64,000 nucleotides of DNA from Bog-950 sp046329495 (GTDB taxonomy: Bacteria; Bacteroidota; Bacteroidia; Chitinophagales; LD1). How positions within the stretch are numbered: the stretch's first letter is position 1; every line of letters starts with the position of its first letter. The position numbers were made by a program, and so were the translations under genes. Of this stretch, positions 41,817 through 49,278 are shown piece after piece. The notes beneath the pieces are model-generated. The model did not search any database, was not told the DNA's origin, and was given only the letters and a program-made list of their open reading frames with translations. The stretch covers positions 1 through 64,000 of the forward strand of contig JAXLUO010000005.1 in the NCBI GenBank assembly GCA_046329495.1. Direction: 5' to 3'.

Positions 41817-43289
41817 ATGAAACAGGAAAAAGGAACGGCCCTTGTAATTGGTTCGGGAGTTGGCGGGCTGGCGACCGCAGTACGGCTTGCGCGCAAAGGT
41901 TATAAGGTGCAGGTATTTGAAGCGAACGCGAGTTTTGGCGGAAAGGCTACTAAAATTGAACAGGATGGTTTCTTTTGGGGATTTGGTCCTTCGCTATTTA
42001 CTTTTCCTGAACTACTGGACGACCTTTTCCGCTTATGCGGCCGCAACCCGGCTGATTATTACAAGTATCACCGGATTGATCCCATCTGTAATTACTTTTT
42101 TGCAGATGGCACGCGTTTAAGCGCTTTTGCCGATAATGAAAAGTTTGCGGATGAGATTGAGGCTAAAACCGGAGAGCCGGCAAAAAATGTGCTGAAGCAT
42201 TTAAAGAAGATCAAGAAGATTTATGAATTAACCAAGGACATTTTCCTTTTCAACTCGGTACATAAACTGCGCACGTATTTAACTTTTAAATCGCTTGCAG
42301 CTTTCTTTCAGTTGCCTACCATTGGTATTAATACCAATATGCATGCCGCTAACAAGGCGGATTTTAAGGATAAGCGCGTGGTGCAGTTATTTGATAGATA
42401 TGCCACCTATAACGGCAGTAACCCCTACCAGGCACCCAGTACGTTGAACGTTATTGCGCACCCTGAATACAATAATGGCGGCTATTTTTTAGATGGAGGC
42501 ATGCCCGACTTAAGCCGCAGTTTACATGCACTTGCCTGCGAGTTGGGAGTTACCTTCCACTTTAACAGCAAGGTTGAAAAAATTGAAGTTGCGAATAGTA
42601 AGGCAACCGGTGTTTGGGCCAATGGCGTATTGCATAAAGCTGATGTGGTAGTAAGCAATATGGATGTGGTACATACCTACCGCAGCTTACTGCCGGACGC
42701 CAAACAACCTGAGAAGATCTTGAACCATCCTAAAAGCACTTCGGCGCTTATTTTTTATTGGGGGATCAATCGCCCGTTTCCTGAACTGGACCTGCATAAC
42801 ATCTTCTTTAGCGGCGATTACGAAAAAGAGTTTGACTACATCACCAATAAAAAAAGTATTTGCGATGATCCTACGGTGTATGTATTCATCAGTAAAAAAT
42901 ATCAGGATAAACACGCCCCTGCAGGTTGCGAAAACTGGTTTACACTGATAAACGTACCGCACGATGCCGGGCAAAACTGGGAGCAGTTGATTGCAGAAGC
43001 CAGGGCTAATATTCTGAAAAAATTAAGCAAAGCCCTGGGCACTGACATTGCTCCTTTGATCATCAGCGAGCACATTAACTATCCTAAAACCATCGAGGTG
43101 CAAACCTTATCTTATCTGGGTGCTTTGTATGGCAGTAGCTCCAACGATAAGTATTCTGCCTTTCTGCGCCATCCCAATTTTTCGAGAGAAATTAAGAACC
43201 TGTATTTTTGCGGCGGCAGCGTGCACCCCGGTGGCGGTGTTCCGCTTTGTTTACTTTCGGCCAAGATTATTGATGAACTCCTCGACTAA
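41817..43289 (+). CDS. crtD: CrtD-like carotenoid desaturase (phytoene desaturase family)
   Basis: This 490-residue FAD enzyme starts with the dinucleotide-binding motif ALVIGSGVGGLATAVRLARKGYKVQVFEAN. It ends in the family's C-terminal flavin motif (LYFCGGSVHPGGGVPLCLLSAKII). It is a paralogue of the CrtI at 46128. Because it directly overlaps a CruF-type hydratase gene, it is best read as the 1'-hydroxycarotenoid 3',4'-desaturase (CrtD) acting after CruF (inference from context). The C-terminal H-P-G-G-G-V-P motif is shared with that subgroup. It opens the first of two carotenoid gene groups. The 17-nt overlap with the next gene indicates coupling. Confidence 0.8.
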   Translation: MKQEKGTALVIGSGVGGLATAVRLARKGYKVQVFEANASFGGKATKIEQDGFFWGFGPSLFTFPELLDDLFRLCGRNPADYYKYHRIDPICNYFFADGTRLSAFADNEKFADEIEAKTGEPAKNVLKHLKKIKKIYELTKDIFLFNSVHKLRTYLTFKSLAAFFQLPTIGINTNMHAANKADFKDKRVVQLFDRYATYNGSNPYQAPSTLNVIAHPEYNNGGYFLDGGMPDLSRSLHALACELGVTFHFNSKVEKIEVANSKATGVWANGVLHKADVVVSNMDVVHTYRSLLPDAKQPEKILNHPKSTSALIFYWGINRPFPELDLHNIFFSGDYEKEFDYITNKKSICDDPTVYVFISKKYQDKHAPAGCENWFTLINVPHDAGQNWEQLIAEARANILKKLSKALGTDIAPLIISEHINYPKTIEVQTLSYLGALYGSSSNDKYSAFLRHPNFSREIKNLYFCGGSVHPGGGVPLCLLSAKIIDELLD

Positions 43290-43938
43290 CTCTGCTTTAA
43301 CCCACAACAAGATTGCCGCTATTGCCATTGGCATTATAGGGGCTAACCATGCCATAGGTTTGGTGGGCTTAAACCTGGATAAGAGCAGAGTGCTTTTCGA
43401 AAATCTTTCGTGGATTAACCTGTTGCTAAGCGTAGTATTGGTGCTGTTGTTTCATAGCGTGCGCAATAGTGGCTTTTACATTTGCTGTGCTTTGTCCTTT
43501 GCTATAGGCATGGCTGCGGAAATTGCAGGTGTTACTACAGGCTTCCCATTTGGCGCTTACCATTATACCGAGGTGTTAGGAGCAGGCTCGGCAGGTGTGC
43601 CGTTTATAATAGGACTAAACTGGATTTTGCTGGCCTATTGTACCGCAGTGGTGCTACAACATGTAACAAAAAACACATGGCTGCGCATAGGTGGTGCGGC
43701 CCTATTAATGACGTCGCTGGATTTTTTACTGGAGCCGTTTGCCATACGGCATAACCTGTGGGTATGGCATAACCACGTTCCTCCTATGCAGAACTACCTG
43801 GCCTGGTTTGGGGTAGCCCTTATTATTCAAACCATTTACGCGGTTTTGGTAAAGGAAGCAACCAATAAGCTGGCCCATGCTTACCTTATTATCCTGTTCC
43901 TTTTTCTGATTGCCGATTTTGTATTGTCATTTTTCTAA
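43273..43938 (+). CDS. cruF: CruF-like carotenoid 1',2'-hydratase (DUF422 family)
   Basis: This 221-residue membrane protein has about seven helices and matches the carotenoid biosynthesis protein family DUF422/CruF. Typical segments are GMAAEIAGVTTGFPFGAYHYTEVLG, GVPFIIGLNWILLAY, and SLDFLLEPFAIRHNLWVWHNHVPPMQNYLAWF with its conserved acidic and His residues. CruF adds water across the 1',2' double bond of the acyclic end of gamma-carotene-like substrates. The ATG at 43273 overlaps the CrtD-like gene by 17 nt; the longer open frame upstream is a shadow of that gene. Confidence 0.85.
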   Translation: MNSSTNSALTHNKIAAIAIGIIGANHAIGLVGLNLDKSRVLFENLSWINLLLSVVLVLLFHSVRNSGFYICCALSFAIGMAAEIAGVTTGFPFGAYHYTEVLGAGSAGVPFIIGLNWILLAYCTAVVLQHVTKNTWLRIGGAALLMTSLDFLLEPFAIRHNLWVWHNHVPPMQNYLAWFGVALIIQTIYAVLVKEATNKLAHAYLIILFLFLIADFVLSFF

Positions 43939-43974
43939 GCGAACAAACATCCGGTTCCTTTGTTTTAGGCTCAT

Positions 43975-44457
43975 ATGGTGTTCAATATTATAATGCTGAT
44001 TACGGGTTTTGCAGGTATGGAAGTAGTAGCGCATGTAATGCACAAATACGTAATGCACGGCTTTTTATGGAGTTTGCATCAATCGCACCACCAAAAAAGC
44101 AGGGGCTTTTGGGAGAAGAATGATCTTTACTTCCTGATTTTTGCTACACCCGGCGCTGCCTTGATTATGAGTGGGGTAAATGCCGGTTTCGATTGGAAAT
44201 TTTTCCTGGGCTTGGGCATTGCGCTTTATGGTTTAACCTATTTAATCGTTCATGACATCATTATCCACCAGCGTGTTAAGTGGTTTACCCGCATTGAAGG
44301 TACCTATATTAAAGCCCTGCGCAGGGCACATAAGGCCCACCATGCCGATGTAAGTAAGGATGCTGCCGTATCGTATGGCATGCTGTGGGTAGATAAGAAG
44401 TATTATGATCAGCCGCTATTCCCTAAAAGGCTGCAAGGCCAAAACGTGCTTTTTTAA
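43975..44457 (+). CDS. crtZ: Beta-carotene 3-hydroxylase (CrtZ)
   Basis: This 160-residue membrane di-iron enzyme of the fatty-acid hydroxylase superfamily has three His clusters: HVMHKYVMHGFLWSLHQSHHQ, HDIIIHQRVKW and RRAHKAHHADVSKD. Their order and spacing match CrtZ, which hydroxylates the 3-position of beta-ionone rings. Length is normal for the non-fused bacterial type. It lies 36 bp after the hydratase gene and probably shares its transcript. No ketolase (CrtW/CrtO) is found in the locus, so the ring is predicted to be hydroxylated but not oxidised. Confidence 0.93.
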   Translation: MVFNIIMLITGFAGMEVVAHVMHKYVMHGFLWSLHQSHHQKSRGFWEKNDLYFLIFATPGAALIMSGVNAGFDWKFFLGLGIALYGLTYLIVHDIIIHQRVKWFTRIEGTYIKALRRAHKAHHADVSKDAAVSYGMLWVDKKYYDQPLFPKRLQGQNVLF

Positions 44458-44513
44458 GGTAGACAGCCGGTAAACAACTATGTGCAAAAGCCCTGCAATT
44501 TTAGGAACCTTAA

Positions 44514-44531
44514 TGTTTAGATTTGTTTAAT
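44514..44531 (+). promoter_or_regulatory. Promoter and two GTTTA(A/G) boxes upstream of the MerR/B12 regulator
   Basis: A perfect -7 box (TAGATTTG, 44518-44525) is overlapped by two direct GTTTAG/GTTTAA repeats starting at 44515 and 44525, exactly 10 bp apart. They resemble the boxes at the sigma-factor promoter, so the regulator may control its own gene. Confidence 0.45.
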
Positions 44532-44557
44532 CATCGCCCTAATTTTTTCAACAAGGT

Positions 44558-45439
44558 ATGGCCCAGTATTCGATAAAAGATGTGGAAACCCTTTCGGGGG
44601 TTAAGGCCCATACCTTGCGTATTTGGGAACAGCGCTACGACTTTTTAAAGCCCAACCGCACAGATACCAATATCCGTTATTATACGGATGACCAATTACG
44701 CATGCTGCTAAACATCAGCACCCTTAACCGGCACGGCATGAAGATTTCGCGCATTGCCAGCCTGCCTAAGGAACAGTTAGAAAAGGAAGTGTTGCATGTA
44801 TACGAGGCCGCCCAGCAAAGCGATGTAATGCTGGATTCGATGGTGCACAGTATGATTAGCTTTGATGAAAACCGGTTTGAGAAAACGCTTTCGAGTGCTA
44901 TTCTTAAAATGGGTTTCGAAGAAAGCTTTGCAAAGCTGGTTTTCCCCTTTATGATCCGTACCGGGGTATTATGGGCTACAGGCTCGGTACGCGTGGTGCA
45001 GGAGCACTTTATCTCGAACCTGATACGCCGTAAGATATCGGCCGCTATTGATGGCCAGTTTGTAGAACCAACCGAAAAGAGCAAAAAGTTTGTGCTGTTT
45101 TTACCGGAAGGCGAAACACATGAGCTCTTGTTGTTGTACACCGAGTATATGCTCCGCAAATACAACCAGGAAGTGGCCTACATTGGCGCCTCGCTGCCTG
45201 CCGGTGAAATTGAGTTTGTTTCAAAGGCTTTTAAGCCCGATTACCTGGTAACATTTCTAACACTTCCCATACCCGATGGCAACATAGAACAGTATTTGTT
45301 CAACATTTGCACCGAGAACCCTACACTACATCTATTAGTAGGTGGACTGCAAACCGAGCAGTTGAGCAATAAGTTGCCCTCTAACTGCACCTTGCTAAAG
45401 TCGGCAGAAGACCTGTTTAAGTTCCTGAAAACCTTATAG
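44558..45439 (+). CDS. MerR-family regulator with B12-binding domain (CarH/LitR type)
   Basis: This 293-residue regulator has an N-terminal MerR winged helix (YSIKDVETLSGVKAHTLRIWEQRY, then NIRYYTDDQLRMLL). A helical cap follows that carries the W-x9-E-H motif (W139, E149, H150) which in CarH shields the cobalamin. The C-terminal Rossmann B12-binding domain starts around residue 177. The lower-ligand histidine H188 is kept in GETHELLLLY, but the usual ExHxxG glycine is Leu (L191). CarH proteins repress carotenoid genes in the dark and release DNA on light-driven adenosylcobalamin breakage. Its place between the two carotenoid groups supports that role here (inference). Confidence 0.88.
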   Translation: MAQYSIKDVETLSGVKAHTLRIWEQRYDFLKPNRTDTNIRYYTDDQLRMLLNISTLNRHGMKISRIASLPKEQLEKEVLHVYEAAQQSDVMLDSMVHSMISFDENRFEKTLSSAILKMGFEESFAKLVFPFMIRTGVLWATGSVRVVQEHFISNLIRRKISAAIDGQFVEPTEKSKKFVLFLPEGETHELLLLYTEYMLRKYNQEVAYIGASLPAGEIEFVSKAFKPDYLVTFLTLPIPDGNIEQYLFNICTENPTLHLLVGGLQTEQLSNKLPSNCTLLKSAEDLFKFLKTL

Positions 45440-45455
45440 TTAACCCAATTTTGAT

Positions 45456-45484
45456 AGCCCCGGTCCTTCCGGGGCTCTTTTTTT
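45456..45484 (+). terminator. Terminator after the MerR/B12 regulator
   Basis: The arms AGCCCCGG and CCGGGGCT around TCCTT are followed by CTTTTTTTT. It separates the regulator transcript from the sigma factor-crtIBY operon; the first GTTTAAC box begins within the T-run end. Confidence 0.92.
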
Positions 45485-45577
45485 GTTTAACTTTTTAACA
45501 AAATGTTTAAACAAATAATTTGGAGGTTAAACTTGCGCCTTGTATTTTTGTTTAAGATTTAAGAAATTAAGTTAAAC
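45485..45577 (+). promoter_or_regulatory. Five phased GTTTAAC-type operator boxes at the sigma-factor promoter
   Basis: GTTTAAC-like heptamers begin at 45485, 45505, 45526 (inverted), 45550 and 45571 (inverted). Start-to-start steps are 20, 21, 24 and 21 bp, about two helical turns, so most face the same side of the DNA. The second lies in the perfect palindrome TGTTTAAACA. The third falls between the -33 and -7 elements and the fourth overlaps the -7 box, positions suited to repression. The MerR/B12 protein encoded upstream is the obvious candidate ligand (inference). Confidence 0.6.
45519..45550 (+). promoter_or_regulatory. Promoter of the ECF sigma-crtI-crtB-crtYcd operon
   Basis: TTTG at 45519-45522 and TATTTTTG at 45543-45550 match both Bacteroidota promoter elements, with a 20-bp spacer inside the 17-23 bp range. 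The start codon is 44 bp downstream. Confidence 0.7.
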
Positions 45578-45594
45578 AAAATAAATACAGCTTT

Positions 45595-46125
45595 ATGAAC
45601 GCTACATGGGAACTTTCAACAGAGATCAAGAGCTACGAAGCTTTATTACGCCCCTTTGCCTTTAACCTTACCAAAAGCAAAGAGGAAACTGAAGACCTGA
45701 TACAGGATACCTTTTACCGGGCCTTAGCCAACCGCGAAAAGTTTAGCGAGGGCACCAACTTTAAGGCCTGGTTGTTTACCATCATGCGCAACATCTTTAT
45801 CAATAACTACCGCCGCAAGCAAAAAGGTGTGGTTGTAAGTGATGTTTCGAAAGATGGCTTCATAATTAACAATGCAAAAACGGTAGATCGCAACCGTTCG
45901 GAGCGCTCGTTCCTGGCAGAAGATATTCAGAAGGCCATGAGCATGGTGAACGAAGACTTTACGGCACCTTTTCTGATGTATCACAACGGCTTCCATTACC
46001 AGGAAATAGCCGAACAGCTAAACCTGCCTTTGGGCACGGTTAAGAGCCGCATTTTCTCGGCCCGCAAAGAACTACAAGAACGCCTGAAGGCATTAGGTGT
46101 AACGAACTCTATCTACAACAACTAA
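45595..46125 (+). CDS. ECF-type RNA polymerase sigma factor
   Basis: This 176-residue sigma-70 family protein has region 2 at ~15-90 (LRPFAFNLTKSKEETEDLIQDTFYRALAN, FKAWLFTIMRNIFINNYRRKQ) and region 4 at ~120-170 (APFLMYHNGFHYQEIAEQLNLPLGTVKSRIFSARKELQERL). Regions 1 and 3 are absent, as in ECF factors. No anti-sigma gene is adjacent; instead the phytoene desaturase gene starts 2 bp after its stop. The gene is therefore the first of a carotenoid operon and may amplify its own expression or that of unlinked genes once the B12 regulator releases the promoter (inference). Confidence 0.9.
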   Translation: MNATWELSTEIKSYEALLRPFAFNLTKSKEETEDLIQDTFYRALANREKFSEGTNFKAWLFTIMRNIFINNYRRKQKGVVVSDVSKDGFIINNAKTVDRNRSERSFLAEDIQKAMSMVNEDFTAPFLMYHNGFHYQEIAEQLNLPLGTVKSRIFSARKELQERLKALGVTNSIYNN

Positions 46126-46127
46126 CC

Positions 46128-47618
46128 ATGGCAACACCTAAAAAAATAGTAATTATCGGTAGCGGGTTTGCGGGCCTTTCGGCAGCAGGTGTGCTTGCAA
46201 AGGAAGGTCACCAGGTAACCGTGCTTGAAAAAAATGAACAGCCGGGCGGGCGGGCACGCATCTGGGAAACCGAAGGTTTTATGTTTGATATGGGCCCAAG
46301 CTGGTATTGGATGCCCGAGGTATTTGAACAATACTACAACCTGTTTGGAAAAACAACGTCGGATTTTTACGATCTGAAGCGGCTTGATCCGAGCTACCGG
46401 ATCTACTACCCCGGTAATGAACGTATGGATGTGCCGGCTTCGCTGGATGAATTAGTTAAGCTGTTTGAAGCCAGGGAAACTGGCAGTGGTGCGAGGCTGC
46501 GTTCGTTTCTTGAACGGGCTGAGTTTAAGTATAAGGTGGCTATGGAAGATTACGTGCACCGTATCTCTGATTCAGTTACCGAATACTTCGATTTACGCTT
46601 GCTTATAAAGGGGTTGCAACTACGCATCTTTCAATCGCTGCGCAACGAGGTGCGCAAAAACTTTACAAACCCTGCGCTGGTAAGCCTGTTAGAATTCCCG
46701 GTTTTGTTTTTGGGTTCCACCCCGGAAAAAACGCCGGCCATGTATAGCATGATGAACTATGCTGATTTGGTTTTGGGCACCTGGTATCCTACGGGTGGAA
46801 TGCACCAGATTGTAAAAGCCATGGTAAAAATTGCTACCGATAACGGAGCAGTTATAAAAGTAAACGAAGAGGTAACACATATTATAGTTAAGAAAGGCGC
46901 AGCACGCCAGGTAATTACTAAAAACGGTAGTTACGAGGCCGATGCCATTATTGCCGGCAGCGACTATAACCATACCGAGCAAATGCTGCTAAGTGAGGAT
47001 AGCCGCACCTACGATAAAGCGTATTGGGAAAGCCGCACTATGTCGCCATCGTCTTTGCTGTTTTACCTGGGTGTAAACAAAAAACTGCCCAACCTGCTGC
47101 ATCACAATCTGTTCTTCGATGAAGATTTTGAGTTGCACGCAAAGGAGATATACACCACGCCAAAATGGCCTACTTCTCCCCTGTTCTATGCTTGTGTGCC
47201 TTCGGTTACCGATGCAAGTGTTGCACCGACAGGCATGGAGAATTTGTTTTTGCTGATGCCTTTAGCACCGGGAGTAGAAGATACCGAAGAAAAGCGCGAG
47301 CAATATTTTGAAATGATGATTAACCGGCTGGAGAAACGCATAGGTGCATCAGTAAAAGAACATTTGGTGGTAAAGCGCAGCTATTGTGTAAAGGACTTTG
47401 AACGCGATTACCATTCTTATAAAGGTAACGCCTACGGTCTGGCTAACACGCTAATGCAAACGGCTTTTTTAAAGCCTAAGATGATCTCGCCAAAAGTGAA
47501 GAATCTGTTTTATACCGGTCAGTTAACCGTACCCGGTCCCGGTGTTCCGCCATCCCTAATCTCGGGACAGATGGTGGCTCGTGAATTAAACCGACGGATT
47601 GAAAAGCACCTTGTATAA
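46128..47618 (+). CDS. crtI: Phytoene desaturase (CrtI)
   Basis: This 496-residue FAD enzyme converts phytoene to lycopene. It starts with KIVIIGSGFAGLSAAGVLAKEGHQVTVLEKNEQPGGRARIWE, continues with the substrate-side GFMFDMGPSWYWMP motif, and ends with NLFYTGQLTVPGPGVPPSLISGQMVARELN, all typical of bacterial CrtI. Length is normal. It follows the sigma factor by 2 bp and precedes crtB by 18 bp. The paralogue at 41817 shares the fold but has the divergent C-terminal HPGGGVP motif, supporting different steps. Confidence 0.93.
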   Translation: MATPKKIVIIGSGFAGLSAAGVLAKEGHQVTVLEKNEQPGGRARIWETEGFMFDMGPSWYWMPEVFEQYYNLFGKTTSDFYDLKRLDPSYRIYYPGNERMDVPASLDELVKLFEARETGSGARLRSFLERAEFKYKVAMEDYVHRISDSVTEYFDLRLLIKGLQLRIFQSLRNEVRKNFTNPALVSLLEFPVLFLGSTPEKTPAMYSMMNYADLVLGTWYPTGGMHQIVKAMVKIATDNGAVIKVNEEVTHIIVKKGAARQVITKNGSYEADAIIAGSDYNHTEQMLLSEDSRTYDKAYWESRTMSPSSLLFYLGVNKKLPNLLHHNLFFDEDFELHAKEIYTTPKWPTSPLFYACVPSVTDASVAPTGMENLFLLMPLAPGVEDTEEKREQYFEMMINRLEKRIGASVKEHLVVKRSYCVKDFERDYHSYKGNAYGLANTLMQTAFLKPKMISPKVKNLFYTGQLTVPGPGVPPSLISGQMVARELNRRIEKHLV

Positions 47619-47636
47619 CCTATAAACTCAGCGACT

Positions 47637-48497
47637 ATGTTTGAACTATTTGAAAAAACTTCGGCGGTTTGCAGCAAGAAAATAACACAGGCTTATAGCA
47701 CATCGTTTTCGTTGGGCATCCAAACTCTCGATAAAAAACTGCATGCACCTATTTATGGCATTTATGGTATGGTGCGTTATGCTGATGAGATAGTGGATAC
47801 CTTCCACAATTTCGATAAGAAATTCCTGTTGCAAAAATTTAAGGTAGACACTTTTGAAGCTATTGCAACCGGTATTAGCCTAAACCCGGTATTGTTCTCG
47901 TTCCAAAAAGCAGTGAATGATTATCAGATTCCTTTAGACCTGATAGAAGCATTTTTCCGCAGCATGGAGATGGATTTGTACGAAACAGCCCATGGAGAAG
48001 ACAGCTATAATGAATATATCTATGGCTCGGCTGAGGTGGTTGGCTTAATGTGCTTAAAGGTTTTTGCAGATGGCGATGAAGCCTTGTATGAGCGCCTTAA
48101 AACGCCTGCTAAAGCCCTGGGTGCTGCATTCCAGAAAGTAAATTTTCTGCGCGATATGAAAAGCGATTTTGATGAACGTGGTCGTGTATATTTCCCGGGT
48201 ATCGATTTCGAGAATTTCCGCGAAGAAGCCAAACAACAGATTGAAGCTGAAGTGGCGCTTGACTTTAAAAATGCCTACGAAGGTATCATGCAATTGCCCA
48301 AAAGCTCGCGTGCAGGTGTATTGCTTGCTTACAAATATTACCTGCAACTTTTCCATGGCATTAAGCGTGTTCCGGTTTCGCGCATAAAAGAAACCCGCAT
48401 CCGCGTGCCCGATGCCCGCAAAATGTTGCTACTGGTAGAAACCCTTGCCCAGCAGCAGTTGGAAAGGGTACTGATGCCCGGTTTATACCGCGCTTAA
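47637..48497 (+). CDS. crtB: Phytoene synthase (CrtB)
   Basis: This 286-residue enzyme condenses two geranylgeranyl diphosphates into phytoene, the first committed step. Both Mg-binding Asp motifs of trans-isoprenyl head-to-head synthases are present: D50-E-I-V-D54 in YGMVRYADEIVDTF, and a second in NFLRDMKSDFDERGRVYFP. The SYNEYIYGSAEVVGLM segment between them is also conserved. Length is normal. No geranylgeranyl diphosphate synthase lies in this window, so the precursor enzyme must be elsewhere. Confidence 0.93.
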   Translation: MFELFEKTSAVCSKKITQAYSTSFSLGIQTLDKKLHAPIYGIYGMVRYADEIVDTFHNFDKKFLLQKFKVDTFEAIATGISLNPVLFSFQKAVNDYQIPLDLIEAFFRSMEMDLYETAHGEDSYNEYIYGSAEVVGLMCLKVFADGDEALYERLKTPAKALGAAFQKVNFLRDMKSDFDERGRVYFPGIDFENFREEAKQQIEAEVALDFKNAYEGIMQLPKSSRAGVLLAYKYYLQLFHGIKRVPVSRIKETRIRVPDARKMLLLVETLAQQQLERVLMPGLYRA

Positions 48498-48506
48498 TGC
48501 TGCCGT

Positions 48507-49226
48507 ATGCTTAAGTATACTTATCTGCTTATAAACCTGCTAACGATAGTGGTGCCCCTGAGCCGCTCGTTTGAGGAACGAATTGGCTTTTACAAAAAGT
48601 GGCGATACTACTTTCCTGCGCTGCTTATAACCGGATTATTTTTCCTTACCTGGGATTACCTGAAGATACAACATGGAGTATGGACATTTAATCCACGCTA
48701 TATAACCGGCATTAACCTGTTTGGCATACCGTTAGAGGAAATCCTGTTCTTTATTACCGTACCTTACGCCTGTACCTTTATCTACGAAACGGTTTCGCTG
48801 TTTATTAAGCGCAACCTGTTTCCCTCTGCGCTTCGTTTACTGCTCATTACTGCAAGCATTGCGGCCTTTGTATATTCTTTTCCATTGTTCGATAAGGCCT
48901 ACACATTCTCGGTGCTATTTATAGGCGGCGTAGTAATAGGCTTATCAGCAGCCTTGCTGCCGGCCAAGGCGTTCGATAAGTTTATACTTACCTATTTGAT
49001 AAGCCTGTTACCTATGGCTATAGTTAATGGCCTGTTAACCGGTTTGCCGATCGTTATATACAACAATGCCGAGAACAGTTGCATCCGCATTGGGACTATC
49101 CCTATTGAAGACTTTGTGTATAGCGCTATTCTGCTTTGTATGAACATTGCACTTTACGAATGGCAGAAGCATAAATACAAATTCAATCCTCCATCCTTGG
49201 CGGCGCTTAATCCCCATATCACATAA
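48507..49226 (+). CDS. crtYcd: Lycopene cyclase, fused CrtYc-CrtYd type
   Basis: This 239-residue membrane protein has about seven helices made of two similar halves. The first holds GINLFGIPLEEILFFITVPYACTFIYE, and the second ends TIPIEDFVYSAILLCMNIALYEW. The repeated P-(L/I)-E-(E/D) motif marks the heterodimeric-type lycopene cyclases, here joined in one chain. It closes a beta-ring on lycopene. Because CruF/CrtD-like genes modify an acyclic end, it is likely that only one end is cyclised. It is the last gene of the sigma-crtI-crtB operon, 9 bp after crtB, with a terminator following. Confidence 0.9.
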   Translation: MLKYTYLLINLLTIVVPLSRSFEERIGFYKKWRYYFPALLITGLFFLTWDYLKIQHGVWTFNPRYITGINLFGIPLEEILFFITVPYACTFIYETVSLFIKRNLFPSALRLLLITASIAAFVYSFPLFDKAYTFSVLFIGGVVIGLSAALLPAKAFDKFILTYLISLLPMAIVNGLLTGLPIVIYNNAENSCIRIGTIPIEDFVYSAILLCMNIALYEWQKHKYKFNPPSLAALNPHIT

Positions 49227-49230
49227 AAAA

Positions 49231-49256
49231 AGCCGGATATTGATTAATATCCGGCT
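49231..49256. terminator. Bidirectional terminator after the carotenoid operon
   Basis: A perfect 11-bp stem (AGCCGGATATT and its complement) around GATT lies between the converging stops at 49226 and 49279. An A-run upstream gives a U-run for the minus-strand transcript. Confidence 0.88.
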
Positions 49257-49278
49257 TCTCAGTAAAACTAAAAGTTTG

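Noticed and set aside
43120..43272. N-terminal extension of the CruF-like protein
   Set aside because: These 51 codons lie in a second frame of the crtD-like gene; homology begins at the ATG at 43273.
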